DNA of 64,000 nt from Sphaerolaimus hirsutus (GCA_964036195.1 OZ038456.1:17236001-17300000), one strand, 5' to 3'. Numbered from the stretch's first letter, positions 38,001 through 44,576 are shown. Numbers and translations: made by a program. Notes: generated from the letters alone by a model not told the origin.

Positions 38001-40236
38001 CACGTGTACAAATTGCAAAATACCTAGTGCATGTCTACCAGAAATTTTTATTTAAAAAAATGAAAATCGGTTGAAAAAGATCCAAGTGCCATCCCTAATC
38101 GAAACCCCCATAGATGGGTAATGGGTCTATATGGGTAATGGGTCTATATGGGTAATGGGTAGAATTAGATCGGTAATGGGTCTAGATGTGTAATGGGTTT
38201 AGATGTGTACCGAGACAGGGTCGATCTTTTACCCCCCTTCACCTGCGTGCGCTGGGAGCAAAACAAGCTCTCAAATTACTTTATCCGACTAAATTTTTCC
38301 AGTTAAATTTCAAAACCGCTTTTTTGTCATCACTTTTCCTTCCCGTCACAAATACGGCCACTAAAAATCGCAGAGTCCCCCAGTCGAAAATCGCCGCCAA
38401 CCGCCGCAACTATCGAAAATTCAATTTCGTTCGAAATCAAAAGCCCCGAAATTCAAGGCGAAATGCACAAACAAGTGCCAAATAAGAGCCAGGCGTCACA
38501 GTTGGTACCCCCAATGAGATTGAAGCCAAATTTGGGCGCCGCCCTGCCGCAGCCTTTGAGCCCGAGAAGTTGGGAAAGTAGAGTGAATGAAGGAACTTTG
38601 GTGGGTTGTGTTTTTTCTCTATTTGGCACCACACACGCTGGGTGTCAACCAGAGGTGTTAAAATACCGGTATTTTTGGAAAGCGTAAGCGTAAGCGTAAA
38701 TACACTTTCCAAATTTTTAGTATGGATACTGTAAACGTAAGGTATTTTTAAAAATACCTAGGAAAGCGTAAATAAAGCGTAAGCGGAAATTTATTCAAGC
38801 TACGTTCATAGTGCGTTTTGTGCCGACAAAAAAAGAATTGAAAGTGTTTTGAACAGATTGATGAGTTAGCCAAATTAACCAAAGTAACATAAATAGAAGT
38901 GCCATATTTGGCATCTTTATGTTCGGCCCGGGTCCTGGCTACGTCTTTAATATAAGGTCTTCTAGTGCTCCCAGATGGTCTAGTGGTTAGGATTTGCGGC
39001 TCTCACCCGCAATGCCCGGGTTCAATTCCCGGTCTGGGAAGTCTTCTTTTTGCACTTTTTCTTCATACGCTTTTTTTCTTACCTATTCTTCCTATCCTAT
39101 CCTCCGTAAATAATACATATTTATGTTGTGAGACAGGGGTGGGATATTGGTGACCCGCGCACGTGTGTCAACTGGTCTGTGTCAACTCAGATTTCGGCTT
39201 CACGCGTCGCAGTGCGATCTCAAATGCACACGCGGGCAACGTTGAAAATAAATATTATACCATGTTAAGATCGCTCCGCGACAAGTGAGCCGAAATCTGA
39301 GTTGACACGAACCAGTTGACGTACGGGTTTCAACCAGCGTGTGGGCCGCGATTGCGGGAAAATGTCTCATGATAGTTAAAAAGTCTAGTGTAAACGTGTG
39401 GAATACCTATACGCCCGACCGAAGGTCCGAGAGAATGCCGCTAGTATTTCAATCAACCTTTCACCGCGCTACATTTAATTGACTTTACCCGCCCCCCCCT
39501 TTATTCACAGCCGAGCAGCAGCTCCGCCCCGTCTGCAGTAGCGAATAATCGGGCAGGCCAAACGCAAGGCCAGGTGATTGTGGTTAATGACAATGGTTCT
39601 GAAGAGAATTCTGGTGAAGCTGTGCCGCCGCCTTTGCCGCCCAGACAGGTTTGTATGGTTGGGTTACAGTTTTGATTGATTTGGGTGAAAAATTGATTGG
39701 AATTGGGTATTTGAGATGGTTTGTAGAGGTCGATTTTTTGCACTGTTTTTAAGATGGAAAAAGGTATTTTGAATGTTTTGCGTATTGTGTGACAAGTTGC
39801 ATCTGAGAGGAAACACTTAGTCACTTTTAGGAACCCATCTAGTATTTTGTAACTTTTTGCCTACCGCTTTTATCGAACCTCTTTATCCTGTTTCGAAAAC
39901 TGTCGCGTGTGACCGAATTTGGAAATTGTCTCGCAAGAAAAAAAATAAAAATTCCAAGAAAAACACAAAAACAATTCTTTCAAAAATCAACAGGCGCCGG
40001 CGCGACTGCACTACGTCGCCGGGACGGAACTTTCCGCGATCATTTCGCAGCACTCGCAAAACGAAACTTCACAACCGGAATCAAGTTCCTTATTTTTGCC
40101 GCCCGCGCCGCCGATTTTGGCGCCGAGACGGAGCGCCAGTTGTTTGGCGCCAACGCCAGTGAATGGCGCCGCTAAGGCGTGCAGGTGCGAATTGTGCACG
40201 CCGCCGCCAAGGCCGCCCAAGAATTTCGCTAGATAG
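5245..40236 (+). CDS. Sos: Son of sevenless (SOS) Ras/Rac guanine-nucleotide exchange factor, 34 exons
   Basis: The spliced reading frame is 5094 nt (1697 residues plus TAG). All 34 exons are bounded by AG/GT and all phases match. SOS loads Ras with GTP after recruitment to receptor tyrosine kinases by Grb2/Drk, and its DH-PH unit can act on Rac. Domain order is standard: histone fold (about 10-180), DH (about 195-445), PH (about 460-618), REM (about 640-900), CDC25 catalytic (about 910-1165), proline-rich tail (1210-1697). Length compares with about 1330 residues in human SOS1 and about 1600 in fly; the excess is in the tail. The start ATG at 5245 is the first in-frame one before the helix SQFAPCLHK, which aligns with the human N-terminus. 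The separate block entries give exon coordinates. Introns range from below 100 bp to 6.4 kb and are packed with MITEs. Confidence 0.93.
6008..6107 (+). mobile_element. CCGTAT MITE, deleted copy in SOS intron 2
   Basis: It is flanked by TA, starts CCGTATTTCTCTGAAATACC, and ends GGTTATTTCGAGGAATAAAGG. It is only 100 bp long, a deletion derivative of the TCGAAATACCCCC-arm family. Confidence 0.65.
6707..7134 (+). mobile_element. G-tract-arm hAT-like element with perfect 8-bp duplication
   Basis: The terminus CAGGGACGTATCCAGG faces CCTGGATACGGCCCTG. The duplication TGTGTCGT is at 6699-6706 and 7135-7142. Inside are two G/C-run arms, a GGCGCC block at 6810-6885, and the box GCGCGCTTGCGCGC at 7005-7018. 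It lies within SOS intron 3. Confidence 0.88.
8152..10340 (+). CDS. Sos: SOS exons 5-9: DH (RhoGEF) domain
   Basis: Exons are 8152-8394, 8794-8960, 9417-9501, 9820-9980 and 10202-10340 (residues 181-445). In full-length SOS the DH domain autoinhibits the distal Ras site and can activate Rac. Exon 5 has the first DH helix ([20 protein letters not shown]), matching human YYDLVKAFMAEIRQYIREL. Exon 6 covers a linker plus helix [16 protein letters not shown], matching DVENIFSRIVDIHELS. Exon 8 carries [20 protein letters not shown], matching [20 protein letters not shown]. The exon 8 acceptor (AACGCAG at 9819) has a weak polypyrimidine tract and was chosen because an in-frame stop lies at 9802 and the phase fits. 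Confidence 0.88.
10414..12560 (+). CDS. Sos: SOS exons 10-13: PH domain
   Basis: Exons are 10414-10492, 10581-10643, 10806-10973 and 12350-12560 (residues 446-618). The PH domain binds phosphoinositides and phosphatidic acid. The spliced join gives CTEFVWEGPLWRL, matching human CCNEFIMEGTLTRV. Then come [16 protein letters not shown], matching [33 protein letters not shown], and the terminal helix [16 protein letters not shown], matching SAEEKNNWMAALISL. Exon 13 has an insert of about 40 residues between the last strands, rich in Asn/Ser/Gly and containing several GGCGCC words. Intron 12 contains a complete transposon. Confidence 0.9.
11052..11697 (+). mobile_element. Poly-A/T-arm hAT-like element
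   Basis: It begins TAGGGTTGG and ends CCAACCCTA, with the perfect duplication CCTGCAAC at 11044-11051 and 11698-11705. The arms are alternating T and A homopolymer blocks with ACG. The interior has the box GCGCGCTTGCGCGC near 11548-11561. A second, interrupted copy surrounds other elements at 36640-38093. Confidence 0.88.
12960..13519 (+). mobile_element. CCGTTTTCCG-arm hAT-like element
   Basis: It starts TAGGGTGTCAAC and ends GTTGACATTCTA. The perfect duplication GCTAGGGC is at 12952-12959 and 13520-13527. Nearly the whole element is TTTCCG, TTTTCCG and CCGGC words. A second copy is at 62102-62734. It landed on the tip of another element whose own end reads TAGGGCCCATTCCGC. Confidence 0.88.
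13520..13905 (+). mobile_element. CCCATTCCGCAT-end element
   Basis: The left end TAGGGCCCATTCCGCATC follows the preceding insertion, and words GATGGGTTTAGATGCGG appear at the right. The interior (13600-13820) matches the reverse complement of 43400-43640, including the phrase AGCTATCTAGCTATCTGGAG. Confidence 0.6.
14109..18788 (+). CDS. Sos: SOS exons 14-18: REM domain (allosteric Ras site region)
   Basis: Exons are 14109-14312, 15280-15407, 15716-15983, 16094-16214 and 18637-18788 (residues 619-909). REM supports the catalytic domain and with it forms a second Ras-GTP binding site. Exon 14 has [17 protein letters not shown] (human [17 protein letters not shown]) and LVERLTYH. Exon 15 has [16 protein letters not shown] and RFIIPTP. 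Exon 16 holds a long Ser/Asn-rich insert, then [14 protein letters not shown]. Exon 17 has [20 protein letters not shown]. Exon 15 must end at 15407 (GCCG/GTTTGT), because the later GT leads to a stop. At the allosteric site M818, R819, C825 and N860 align without gaps with human L687, R688, R694 and W729, so Trp729 is missing. Confidence 0.9.
14484..15165 (+). mobile_element. GTACCGATCTAC-repeat element in SOS intron 14
   Basis: Terminal inverted repeats GAAGGGTGTGCTTCTAAAAG and its complement bound the element; flanking AAAT at both sides may be the target duplication. Inside, the word AAAAGTACCGATCTACA recurs about eight times with small changes. A hairpin of ATACCCATG words (about 15000-15092) is nested inside. 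Confidence 0.7.
16531..18242. mobile_element. Long-inverted-repeat element, nested
   Basis: The left end GTCGGGCTGAAAAGTCCCCG and its complement at the right are the start of inverted repeats of about 400-500 bp (16531-17000 against 17930-18242). A deleted relative is at 56085-56485. No transposase frame is visible. It is interrupted by the CGATAT-arm element. Confidence 0.75.
17111..17914 (+). mobile_element. CGATAT-arm hAT-like element, copy 1
   Basis: It starts TAGGGTTCAAACG and ends CGTTTGAACCCTA with the perfect duplication CCCTGATC at 17103-17110 and 17915-17922. Arms of about 200 bp are made of TCGATATCGATATTCGATAT words. The unique centre (17340-17700) matches copy 2 (37168-37997) in reverse complement. 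Confidence 0.92.
19056..28068 (+). CDS. Sos: SOS exons 19-25: CDC25 Ras-GEF catalytic domain
   Basis: Exons are 19056-19181, 19256-19355, 19427-19609, 21522-21654, 22235-22386, 22812-22877 and 27931-28068 (residues 909-1209). This domain opens the Ras nucleotide pocket by inserting a helical hairpin. Signatures: [20 protein letters not shown] (human [20 protein letters not shown]), [17 protein letters not shown] (human VQPSELVGSVWTKEDKE), LNNFNG at 1020-1025, PPCVPFFG at 1084-1091, [20 protein letters not shown] (human [20 protein letters not shown]) and FFESLNP with [15 protein letters not shown]. The segment replacing human KTEEGNPEVLKRHG is changed to an acidic EDDDDIDG stretch and the RRKVAE motif is KCRKISE. 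The catalytic core otherwise looks intact. Confidence 0.93.
19854..20317 (+). mobile_element. TCGAAATACCCCC-arm MITE, full-length copy
   Basis: It is flanked by TA and bounded by CCGTATTTCCTCGAAATACC and GGTATTTCGAGGAAATACGG. The left arm has four CCTCGAAATAC-plus-C-run units, each C-run of seven or more. The interior (19990-20210) matches the copies at 51367 and 51835. Confidence 0.88.
20831..21001 (+). mobile_element. CCCATTCCGC/GGGATGGG palindromic element
   Basis: Words CCCATTCCGCA and CCCATCCCGCA on the left are mirrored by TGCGGGATGGG and TGCGGAATGGG on the right, around a short centre. The right end TGCGGAATGGGCCCT matches the left end of the element at 13520. Confidence 0.6.
21711..22085. 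mobile_element. TGTAAAATGTCATG-arm palindromic element
   Basis: The left end CTGGGGCAGTCCAGACCCTG is followed by repeated TGTAAA...ATGTCATG words. The right side has the complement. The centre contains AAGATTTGGATACA words that also occur at 44930-45040 and 48165-48270. Related arms lie at 25240-25480 and 40540-40640. Confidence 0.6.
24795..25165. mobile_element. ACGTAAACGTAA-arm element
   Basis: The left end contains AGTTGTTAGAAG and the right end reads CGTTTTAACAACTATG. The arms carry AAACGTAAACGTAAAG and GTACGTGAGTAAGTGAGT words with the near-palindrome CGCGTACTTTCAAAAAGTACG between them. Confidence 0.55.
26885..27245. mobile_element. ACGTAAACGTAA-arm element, second copy
   Basis: It shares CTCGCGTACTTTCAAAAAG and the right end CGTAAATACGTTTTAACAAC with the copy at 24795-25165. 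Related arms starting AATACCGGTATTTTTGG occur near 38662 and 46738. Confidence 0.55.
28705..40236 (+). CDS. Sos: SOS exons 26-34: proline-rich C-terminal tail
   Basis: Exons are 28705-28800, 30255-30462, 30617-30782, 31178-31326, 31382-31429, 31765-31956, 38374-38600, 39511-39648 and 39994-40236 (residues 1210-1697). This region recruits SH3 proteins such as Grb2/Drk. LKSPGIKS in exon 26 matches human LKSPGVRP. Candidate SH3 ligands are RPPPRPPKR (1373-1381), HPPPRPAR (exon 29), PPPVPDR (1468-1474), PPPLPPRQ (1610-1617, human PPPVPPRR) and TPPPRPPK near the C-terminus (1686-1693). The exon 27 acceptor (TTTCGCAG, 30254) was chosen because upstream AGs do not keep the phase. The exon 32 acceptor (AATCGCAG, 38373) was chosen the same way. 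Exon 30 is only 48 nt. Exons 27 and 34 are rich in GGCGCC words. These acceptor calls are the least certain part of the gene. Confidence 0.8.
28801..30254. other. SOS intron 26
   Basis: This is AT-rich sequence with no recognised element and no coding exon supported. An additional exon between 26 and 27 cannot be excluded, because the tail is poorly conserved between species. Confidence 0.5.
31957..32632. other. Left part of SOS intron 31
   Basis: Nothing was recognised here. The remaining 5.7 kb of this 6.4-kb intron is mostly a chain of transposons listed separately. Confidence 0.5.
32633..32888 (+). mobile_element. G-tract-arm hAT-like element, short copy
   Basis: The termini are CAGGGACGTACATAGG and TGGGTACGTCCATG. 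Flanks GTAATATG (32625-32632) and GTAATGAG (32889-32896) are a diverged 8-bp duplication (6 of 8). A GGCGCC block is retained at 32760-32815. Confidence 0.75.
33369..33957. mobile_element. AAAAGTCGACAAGTCC-end element
   Basis: Inverted ends CTCTAAAAGTCGACAAGTCC and GGACTTGTCGACTTTTAGAAG bound the element. The word TTGTCGACTT recurs inside near 33616, 33690 and 33762. No coding capacity is evident. Confidence 0.65.
34186..34478 (+). mobile_element. TCGAAATACCCC-arm MITE, deleted copy
   Basis: It is flanked by TA, starts CCGTATTGCATCGAAATACC and ends GGTATTTTGAGGAAATACGG. The interior aligns with the right half of the copy at 19854. Confidence 0.8.
34506..34730. mobile_element. CCTACACACACTAGTTTTCACC-end MITE
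   Basis: The left end CCTACACACACTATTTTTCA and the right end TGAAAACTAGTGTGTGTAGG are inverted repeats. The interior has the phrase GGCGACACCCAGCCTACTC shared with the copies at 35318 and 49453. Confidence 0.7.
34747..35316 (+). mobile_element. GGGATC-arm hAT-like element
   Basis: It starts TAGGGTTCAAACG and ends CGTTTGAACCCTA, identical to the CGATAT-arm family, with the perfect duplication CCCTACAC at 34739-34746 and 35317-35324. The arms are built of CGGGATCGGGATCGGGATT words instead of CGATAT. It sits between two CCTACACACAC elements. Confidence 0.92.
35318..35751. mobile_element. Two adjoining CCTACACACAC-end MITEs
   Basis: The first spans 35318-35555 with both inverted ends. The second (about 35565-35751) has a degraded left end and the right end TGAAAACTAGTGTGTGTAGG. 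They share the interior word CATGTTCATTAATTTGCATT or its complement. Confidence 0.65.
36722..37140 (+). mobile_element. G-tract-arm hAT-like element, nested
   Basis: The left terminus is CAGGGACGTACGCAGGAG. The right terminus is degraded to a G-run and GGCGCC. Flanks TCTGTAAG (36714-36721) and TCGATAAG (37141-37148) agree at 6 of 8 positions. The internal box CGAGCTTGCGCGCAAAAT is near 37027. Confidence 0.75.
37168..37997 (-). mobile_element. CGATAT-arm hAT-like element, copy 2
   Basis: The same ends as copy 1 (TAGGGTTCAAACG and complement) are flanked by the perfect duplication GCTCACGT at 37160-37167 and 37998-38005. Arms and unique centre match copy 1 in the opposite orientation. Confidence 0.92.
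38969..39040 (+). tRNA. tRNA-Glu (anticodon CTC)
   Basis: This 72-nt cloverleaf lies in SOS intron 32. The acceptor arms TCCCAGA and TCTGGGA pair fully with discriminator A. The D arm has TGGTCTAGTGGTTAGGAT (A box). The anticodon stem TGCGG/CCGCA encloses CTCTCAC, with CTC at 39002-39004. The T arm is CCGGG-TTCAATT-CCCGG (B box). There is no intron, and no CCA is encoded, as expected for a eukaryote. A T5 run at about 39046 is a plausible polymerase III terminator. It looks functional rather than SINE-derived, because all stems are intact. Confidence 0.93.
39155..39345. mobile_element. Palindromic GTCAACT element
   Basis: The inverted pair GTCAACTCAGATTTCGGCT and GCCGAAATCTGAGTTGAC bounds it, with outer words GTGTGTCAACTGGT and ACCAGTTGACG. 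A related palindrome is at 41612-41772 and an end fragment near 38622 (CACCACACACGCTGGGTGTC). Confidence 0.55.
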
Positions 40237-41600
40237 TGTTGGGAAAATCTGTAATTTTTAGGTGAATTTGGAGATTGGCAATGTTTTGAAGTCCGGTATT
40301 ATGGCGTGTTATATACCTCTCTCGAAAAGTTCCCCCTGTTAACCGAGTTAACCTGTCGACTCAAATGATATCAGAGTATCATATTCATAATTCCGAAATC
40401 CAGACATCTTTTCCCAACACTATCATCTGTATCATAAATACTAAACGCTCCACGAAAAGTTTGCTCGTGGCAAACATCCTGTGCAAAAATTCTGTACCAT
40501 TGGATGATATTATACTAATTAATGTGCCACTCTCGGAGCTGTAAAATGTCAAATGTCGTGCGATTTGTTGAGAGTCTTGTAAAATGTCATGTAGAATGTA
40601 GAATGTCAGAGAAATTGTCAAAAGTCATGTAAAATGCCCTGCACAGAGGCAAACGAAATTTCGAATGGTACCGTTTTTTCTCCAATTTTTTCACGTTTTA
40701 CTTTGTGTAAAATAGTCCAGGGTATTTTCCTACACTCCCTTTCCTACACTACAATCCCTATTCAAGTGACGTATTTCTGCGACATGTTTCAAAATGAAAC
40801 AAGTGGTCACAAACTCAACTTGTCACTTGACATGGATTTTTCTCCCAGATATTAATAACTGTATACATATCTCACGGCGTAGGCAAATACTATTTTTTTT
40901 TACATTTTACAGCCTTTAAAAGAAGCGTGAGTGTCCAAAGTATTCGCTATATTTGACAAAGAAATTTTTTGGAAAATTATTGTTTCTGAAGAATAGTGCT
41001 ACCTTTATCGGTGCCTTAATTTATTTGTGGTGGTATTTTTCCATAGGGTATTTTTCTTGCTTTCAATTGGTGTGTTTTCCTCTTTTACATTGTTATTTTT
41101 CTTCGAAAAAGCAACAGTTACATTAGAAATCGGATGAATATATTTTTGTGTGATAAATCTGTGGTAAAATTATTTGCTTTGTTGCCTGAGGATCAAGGTC
41201 GTTTGGAGACATTTAATGATTCCATAATTTTTGGCACAATTTTTGTGCATTTTGCCTCGTACAAAGTTTTTTTCGTGTAAAAATTCCACATTTATTTGGG
41301 TAAATGCCATGAGTATTATTTGTAATAAGTTTTTCGTTGCCATTCTGTGATGTGTTAGCCAGATTATAAATTCTTTTTTAATTTGCGGTCTTTGGGCACG
41401 CATGGTGCCCCACATAAATTTGTTCAAAACAAGTCATTTATTTTGTAAATTTCCGCCTATTAGTGTAAATAAATATGTGAAAAATTGTTTATCTAGAAAA
41501 ATGTAAAAAACTTATCTGATTAAGTTACATTTTCTCCTTGCGGGTCACTTTCCGTTTAGTTTAAGAAAATTCCTCAATTTCTTTAACTTTTCATTCTTAG
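40237..41600 (+). other. SOS 3' UTR and flank
   Basis: No coding signal follows the TAG at 40234-40236. TGTCATGTAAAATG-type element words lie at 40540-40640. An AATAAA at about 41467 within an AT-rich stretch is a possible polyadenylation signal, but the distance is long and nothing confirms it. Confidence 0.4.
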
Positions 41601-41611
41601 TTCCTTATTGG

Positions 41612-41772
41612 CACCACACACGCTAGTTGACGTCGACACCAAATGTCAACTGGTTCCGTTCCCAATTCAAAGCTTGCGTTTGAATGTCGTTCGTCGGCTC
41701 GTCAGCAAGCTTTGAATCGGGATCGGCACCAGTTGACATTTGGTGTCAATGTCAACTAGCGTGTGTGGGCCC
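41612..41772. mobile_element. GGCACCACACACGCTAGTTGAC palindromic MITE
   Basis: The left end CACACACGCTAGTTGAC and right end GTCAACTAGCGTGTGTG are inverted. Inner words CCAAATGTCAACTGG and CCAGTTGACATTTGG repeat the same symmetry, so the whole 160 bp can fold into one hairpin. Confidence 0.7.
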
Positions 41773-41919
41773 ATAGAGCTGAAAATTTGGAAAACTTGAA
41801 TAATTCCTGGTATTTTCAGACAACGAAAAATTTAAAAATGATAGCTTGATACATTTTTCAGTGATGATGTAATCCAGGATTTTTGAGCAGGGGGGCGGTT
41901 TGTTTAGCTCAGCCTCCCC

Positions 41920-42607
41920 CAGGGACGTATCCAGGATTTTTGAGCGGGGGGGGGCTGCTTGTTTACGGAGGCCGGCGAACGGGGGGGGGGGGCTCAGCCC
42001 CCCCCCCCCTAAAATTTTACCTACATGTTAGCGGAATGACGTCATGGCGCTGGCGCCATTCGTAGGCGCCACGCCATGGCGCCATTGGCGTTGGCGTTGG
42101 CGCCAGAATTCGCTTATATTTATGTAAATATACATACGTATAGAGCGAAAAACACGCCAATTAGTGTATTAAATAGTGAAGTGAGAGTACGTGGACAGAT
42201 TTATACTCCGGTTACTTTACACCTTGCACCCGTGGTTCCCGCTGGATGTGTGCCAACGATGGTTAACGCGTGCGAGTTTCATAAAAAGATGATAAAATTG
42301 ATTGTTGTTATAATGCTATTCATTAACATATTCACATCGATGAATCTTTTTATGGAAATCGCATGATTTAATAATCATTGGCACGCGTTCAACACGAGAC
42401 ATAAATCAGTGCGAGGGCAGAGTATCATGTACGCCAAGCATACCAACAACTCATCTGCGGGACGGGCAAATGCGCGCTTGCGCGCAAAATTTTTTACATT
42501 ACACCTTCAAAGTGGTTCCTTAAGTTACATTTTAACCGACTTTTTCATGTCTCACCCGGGAACGGGGGGGGGCTGCAGCCCCCCCGCCCCCCCTGGATAC
42601 GTCCATG
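41920..42607 (+). mobile_element. G-tract-arm hAT-like element inside a second copy
   Basis: The termini are CAGGGACGTATCCAGG and CTGGATACGTCCATG, with the perfect duplication GCCTCCCC at 41912-41919 and 42608-42615. It interrupts an older copy of the same family (from about 41872, GGATTTTTGAGCAGGGG, continuing at 42608 to about 42780). It contains the hairpin element at 42190-42440 and the box GCGCGCTTGCGCGC near 42475. Confidence 0.85.
42190..42440. mobile_element. Hairpin MITE with ACTCCGGTTACTTTACACC
   Basis: The sequence is shared with 59030-59280, including GTGGTTCCCGCTGGA, TTTCATAAAAA and GACATAAATCAGTGCGAGGG. In the second copy, GGAAGCGTGCCAACT and TTGGCACGCTTCC pair, so this is an inverted-repeat element rather than a gene. 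Confidence 0.55.
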
Positions 42608-43297
42608 GCCTCCCCCCCTAAAATTTTGCCAATTTTGTTAAAAATCAAGGGTACGGTAAAGAGTAAAGTACTTGTCAACTTGCGGGACTGACCCCGGGGA
42701 AGGAATGCGCTTGCATGCAGAATTTTTTCAACTACCATGAGAAAAATTGAATTTCCCGGGAATTTCACCGTCCCACCCTGGTAATGGGACGGGGAATGTA
42801 ATCAAAATCAGATTGTTTTTTGCAGGGTCTACTGTAAAATAAGCTTTTCAGTTTTTAATCAAATTAGAAATAAAGGTTTTTATCTGTTTCCTATTTTTCT
42901 CGCTTGCCTTGAGATTCAGGTTTTTCAGTGTTATTTTATCTGTTGCCATATTTGTTGATGTTTAGTTGATATACTCTTGATATTTTGCATTGTACAGTAT
43001 TTTGAGTATGTTATTTACTCCCTCCCTCATTTGGATGTCATTTGAAATTGCATTAATATTTGGATTGAATAAATTTACATATTAAATACCTAATCATCTT
43101 GAAAAGAACGTTATTTTACCATCGCTTTGCATCTTTAAACAGTGATGTAAAAAGCATCATGGTGCATTTATATTTATAACTACCGTAAACGCGCGATTAG
43201 TTCCCCTGACTTGAATAGTTCGTCCCTGCCAACTGAGCGGGGAAAATTCTTCAAAGAAATTTTTAAATTCTTAGTTTACACCAAGTTGTTAGTAACG

Positions 43298-43708
43298 GGC
43301 CATGCTAAACCTACATCTAAACCCATCCCACATCTAAACTGGGACACGGAACATGTTGGCACGGAACACAATTATACCCAGCATGCTGAGAATAGGCAAT
43401 AAAACACATGACCTAATGATTTGGAAGGTGACAATCTATAAGAAGTATGAAAATTTGCGATTTTTGGTGCAAATTAGAGTAAAATTGTTCAAAAGCGCTC
43501 CAGATAGCTAGATAGCTAGGCAATTTGCGGGGGGAGGGGGTGTTGAGGGGAAAGTAGCCAAAAAAATTGCCCCAGGAATAGATGATCGCTGGGCGGTTTG
43601 GGGTGGGGGTGGGGTCACCCGTCCCCCGTTGACATGGATGACACAAAATTAGATGTGCGGTCGGTCTAGATGTGGGATGGGTTTAGATGTCGCATGGCAC
43701 GGGCCCGT
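43298..43708 (-). mobile_element. GGGCC-end element, second copy
   Basis: The left side reads GGGCCATGCTAAACC and the right GCATGGCACGGGCCCG, with flanks TTAGTAAC and TTGGTAAC (7 of 8). The interior matches the reverse complement of 13600-13820. Confidence 0.6.
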
Positions 43709-44090
43709 TGGTAACATCAACCTACCTATACCCTCGAACCTCGTACCCCCTTGAAATAACCCAGGTCTGAGTGAGCTGGGTGAAATAGGCAACTTCTACT
43801 TTAGCTGTTGACAGTGTAAACTTTGACCCCACTAGCTAAATATACCTTTCAATAATTATCAATGCGGTCAGCGATCGGCTGATAGCTTCGACTGTCTTAA
43901 TTAGGCATTAATGATGGCACCCGCAAAAATTACATTTAAATTGCTAATTACTGTTCTTACAGAAACGTTTCTTTGTGTTCGATGCGCCACTACCTAGTTA
44001 TCATGGACACGGATAACTAGGTGAAAACTTAGTGTTGTGCTCATGAATATATTTATAGCCCTGTGGCCCGTAGTGACAAGTCATACCGTA

Positions 44091-44297
44091 TATCCTAGAA
44101 TAAGACTCCCTCGAGTAACTCCCCTCCCTTGAATAACTCCCCATCAAAAACTCTGATGAAAAAAATCACCCCTCCCTCGAATAACCCCCCTCTTGAATAA
44201 CTCCCACTCTGGGTGAAAAAGATGCTGCAAAGTTTACAAAAATGATCGATGAAAATATTATACAAAAAATGTTAACGTGTGGTAACGATAGTACATA
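44091..44297 (+). mobile_element. CCGTATATCC MITE left half
   Basis: It starts CCGTATATCCTAGAATAAG after TA and continues with CCTCGAGTAACTCCCC-type units. No right terminus is found before the palindrome at 44298. Confidence 0.55.
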
Positions 44298-44344
44298 CCG
44301 TATTTCCTCGAAATACCTCCCGGGGGTATTTCGAGGAAATACGG
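44298..44344. mobile_element. 47-bp minimal CCGTAT palindrome flanked by TA
   Basis: CCGTATTTCCTCGAAATACC is followed after a six-base centre by its complement GGTATTTCGAGGAAATACGG, with one extra G. TA lies on both sides. It consists only of the two termini of the TCGAAATACCCCC-arm family. Confidence 0.85.
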
Positions 44345-44576
44345 TAGTATGTTTAGGCACTTTTGAATTGCAAGTCCACTGAATTGTGTCAACATTATGT
44401 GTAGCGTGTGTCGATCTGTGTGGGCAGTGGGGGTGGGAGGGGGGTATGCGTCAAACATTGAGCTCAGAAGCCAAACACAAAGGGACATCCATTGTTATGT
44501 GTACTTCCGTTCTTCTTTGCCCTTTGTGTTTGCCGCCTGAGTTCACATACCTCCCCCGGCCACCCGCCCGCCCGCC

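Larger units (their letters stand above)
36640..38093 (+). mobile_element. Interrupted copy of the poly-A/T-arm element
   Basis: GAATGAAAACAACC and CACTGTCAATCTGTAAG on the left, then GCAAAATACCTAGTGC on the right, match 11500-11590 of the intact copy. The right end reads GTGCCATCCCTA. It is split by a G-tract element and a CGATAT-arm element. Confidence 0.55.
36553..38212. mobile_element. GGGTAATGGGTCTA-arm element (outermost of a nest)
   Basis: The left arm has ACCCATTACACATCTAG and TTACCCATCTAAT. The right arm (38110-38212) repeats TATGGGTAATGGGTC and GGGTAATGGGTAG words. Everything between is other elements. Confidence 0.55.

Noticed and set aside
42076-42366. Small protein with YTPVTLH...VVPAG shared with 59004-59237
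   Set aside because: Both copies lie in a hairpin MITE and the differences include many amino-acid changes and different lengths, so the shared peptide follows from DNA homology.
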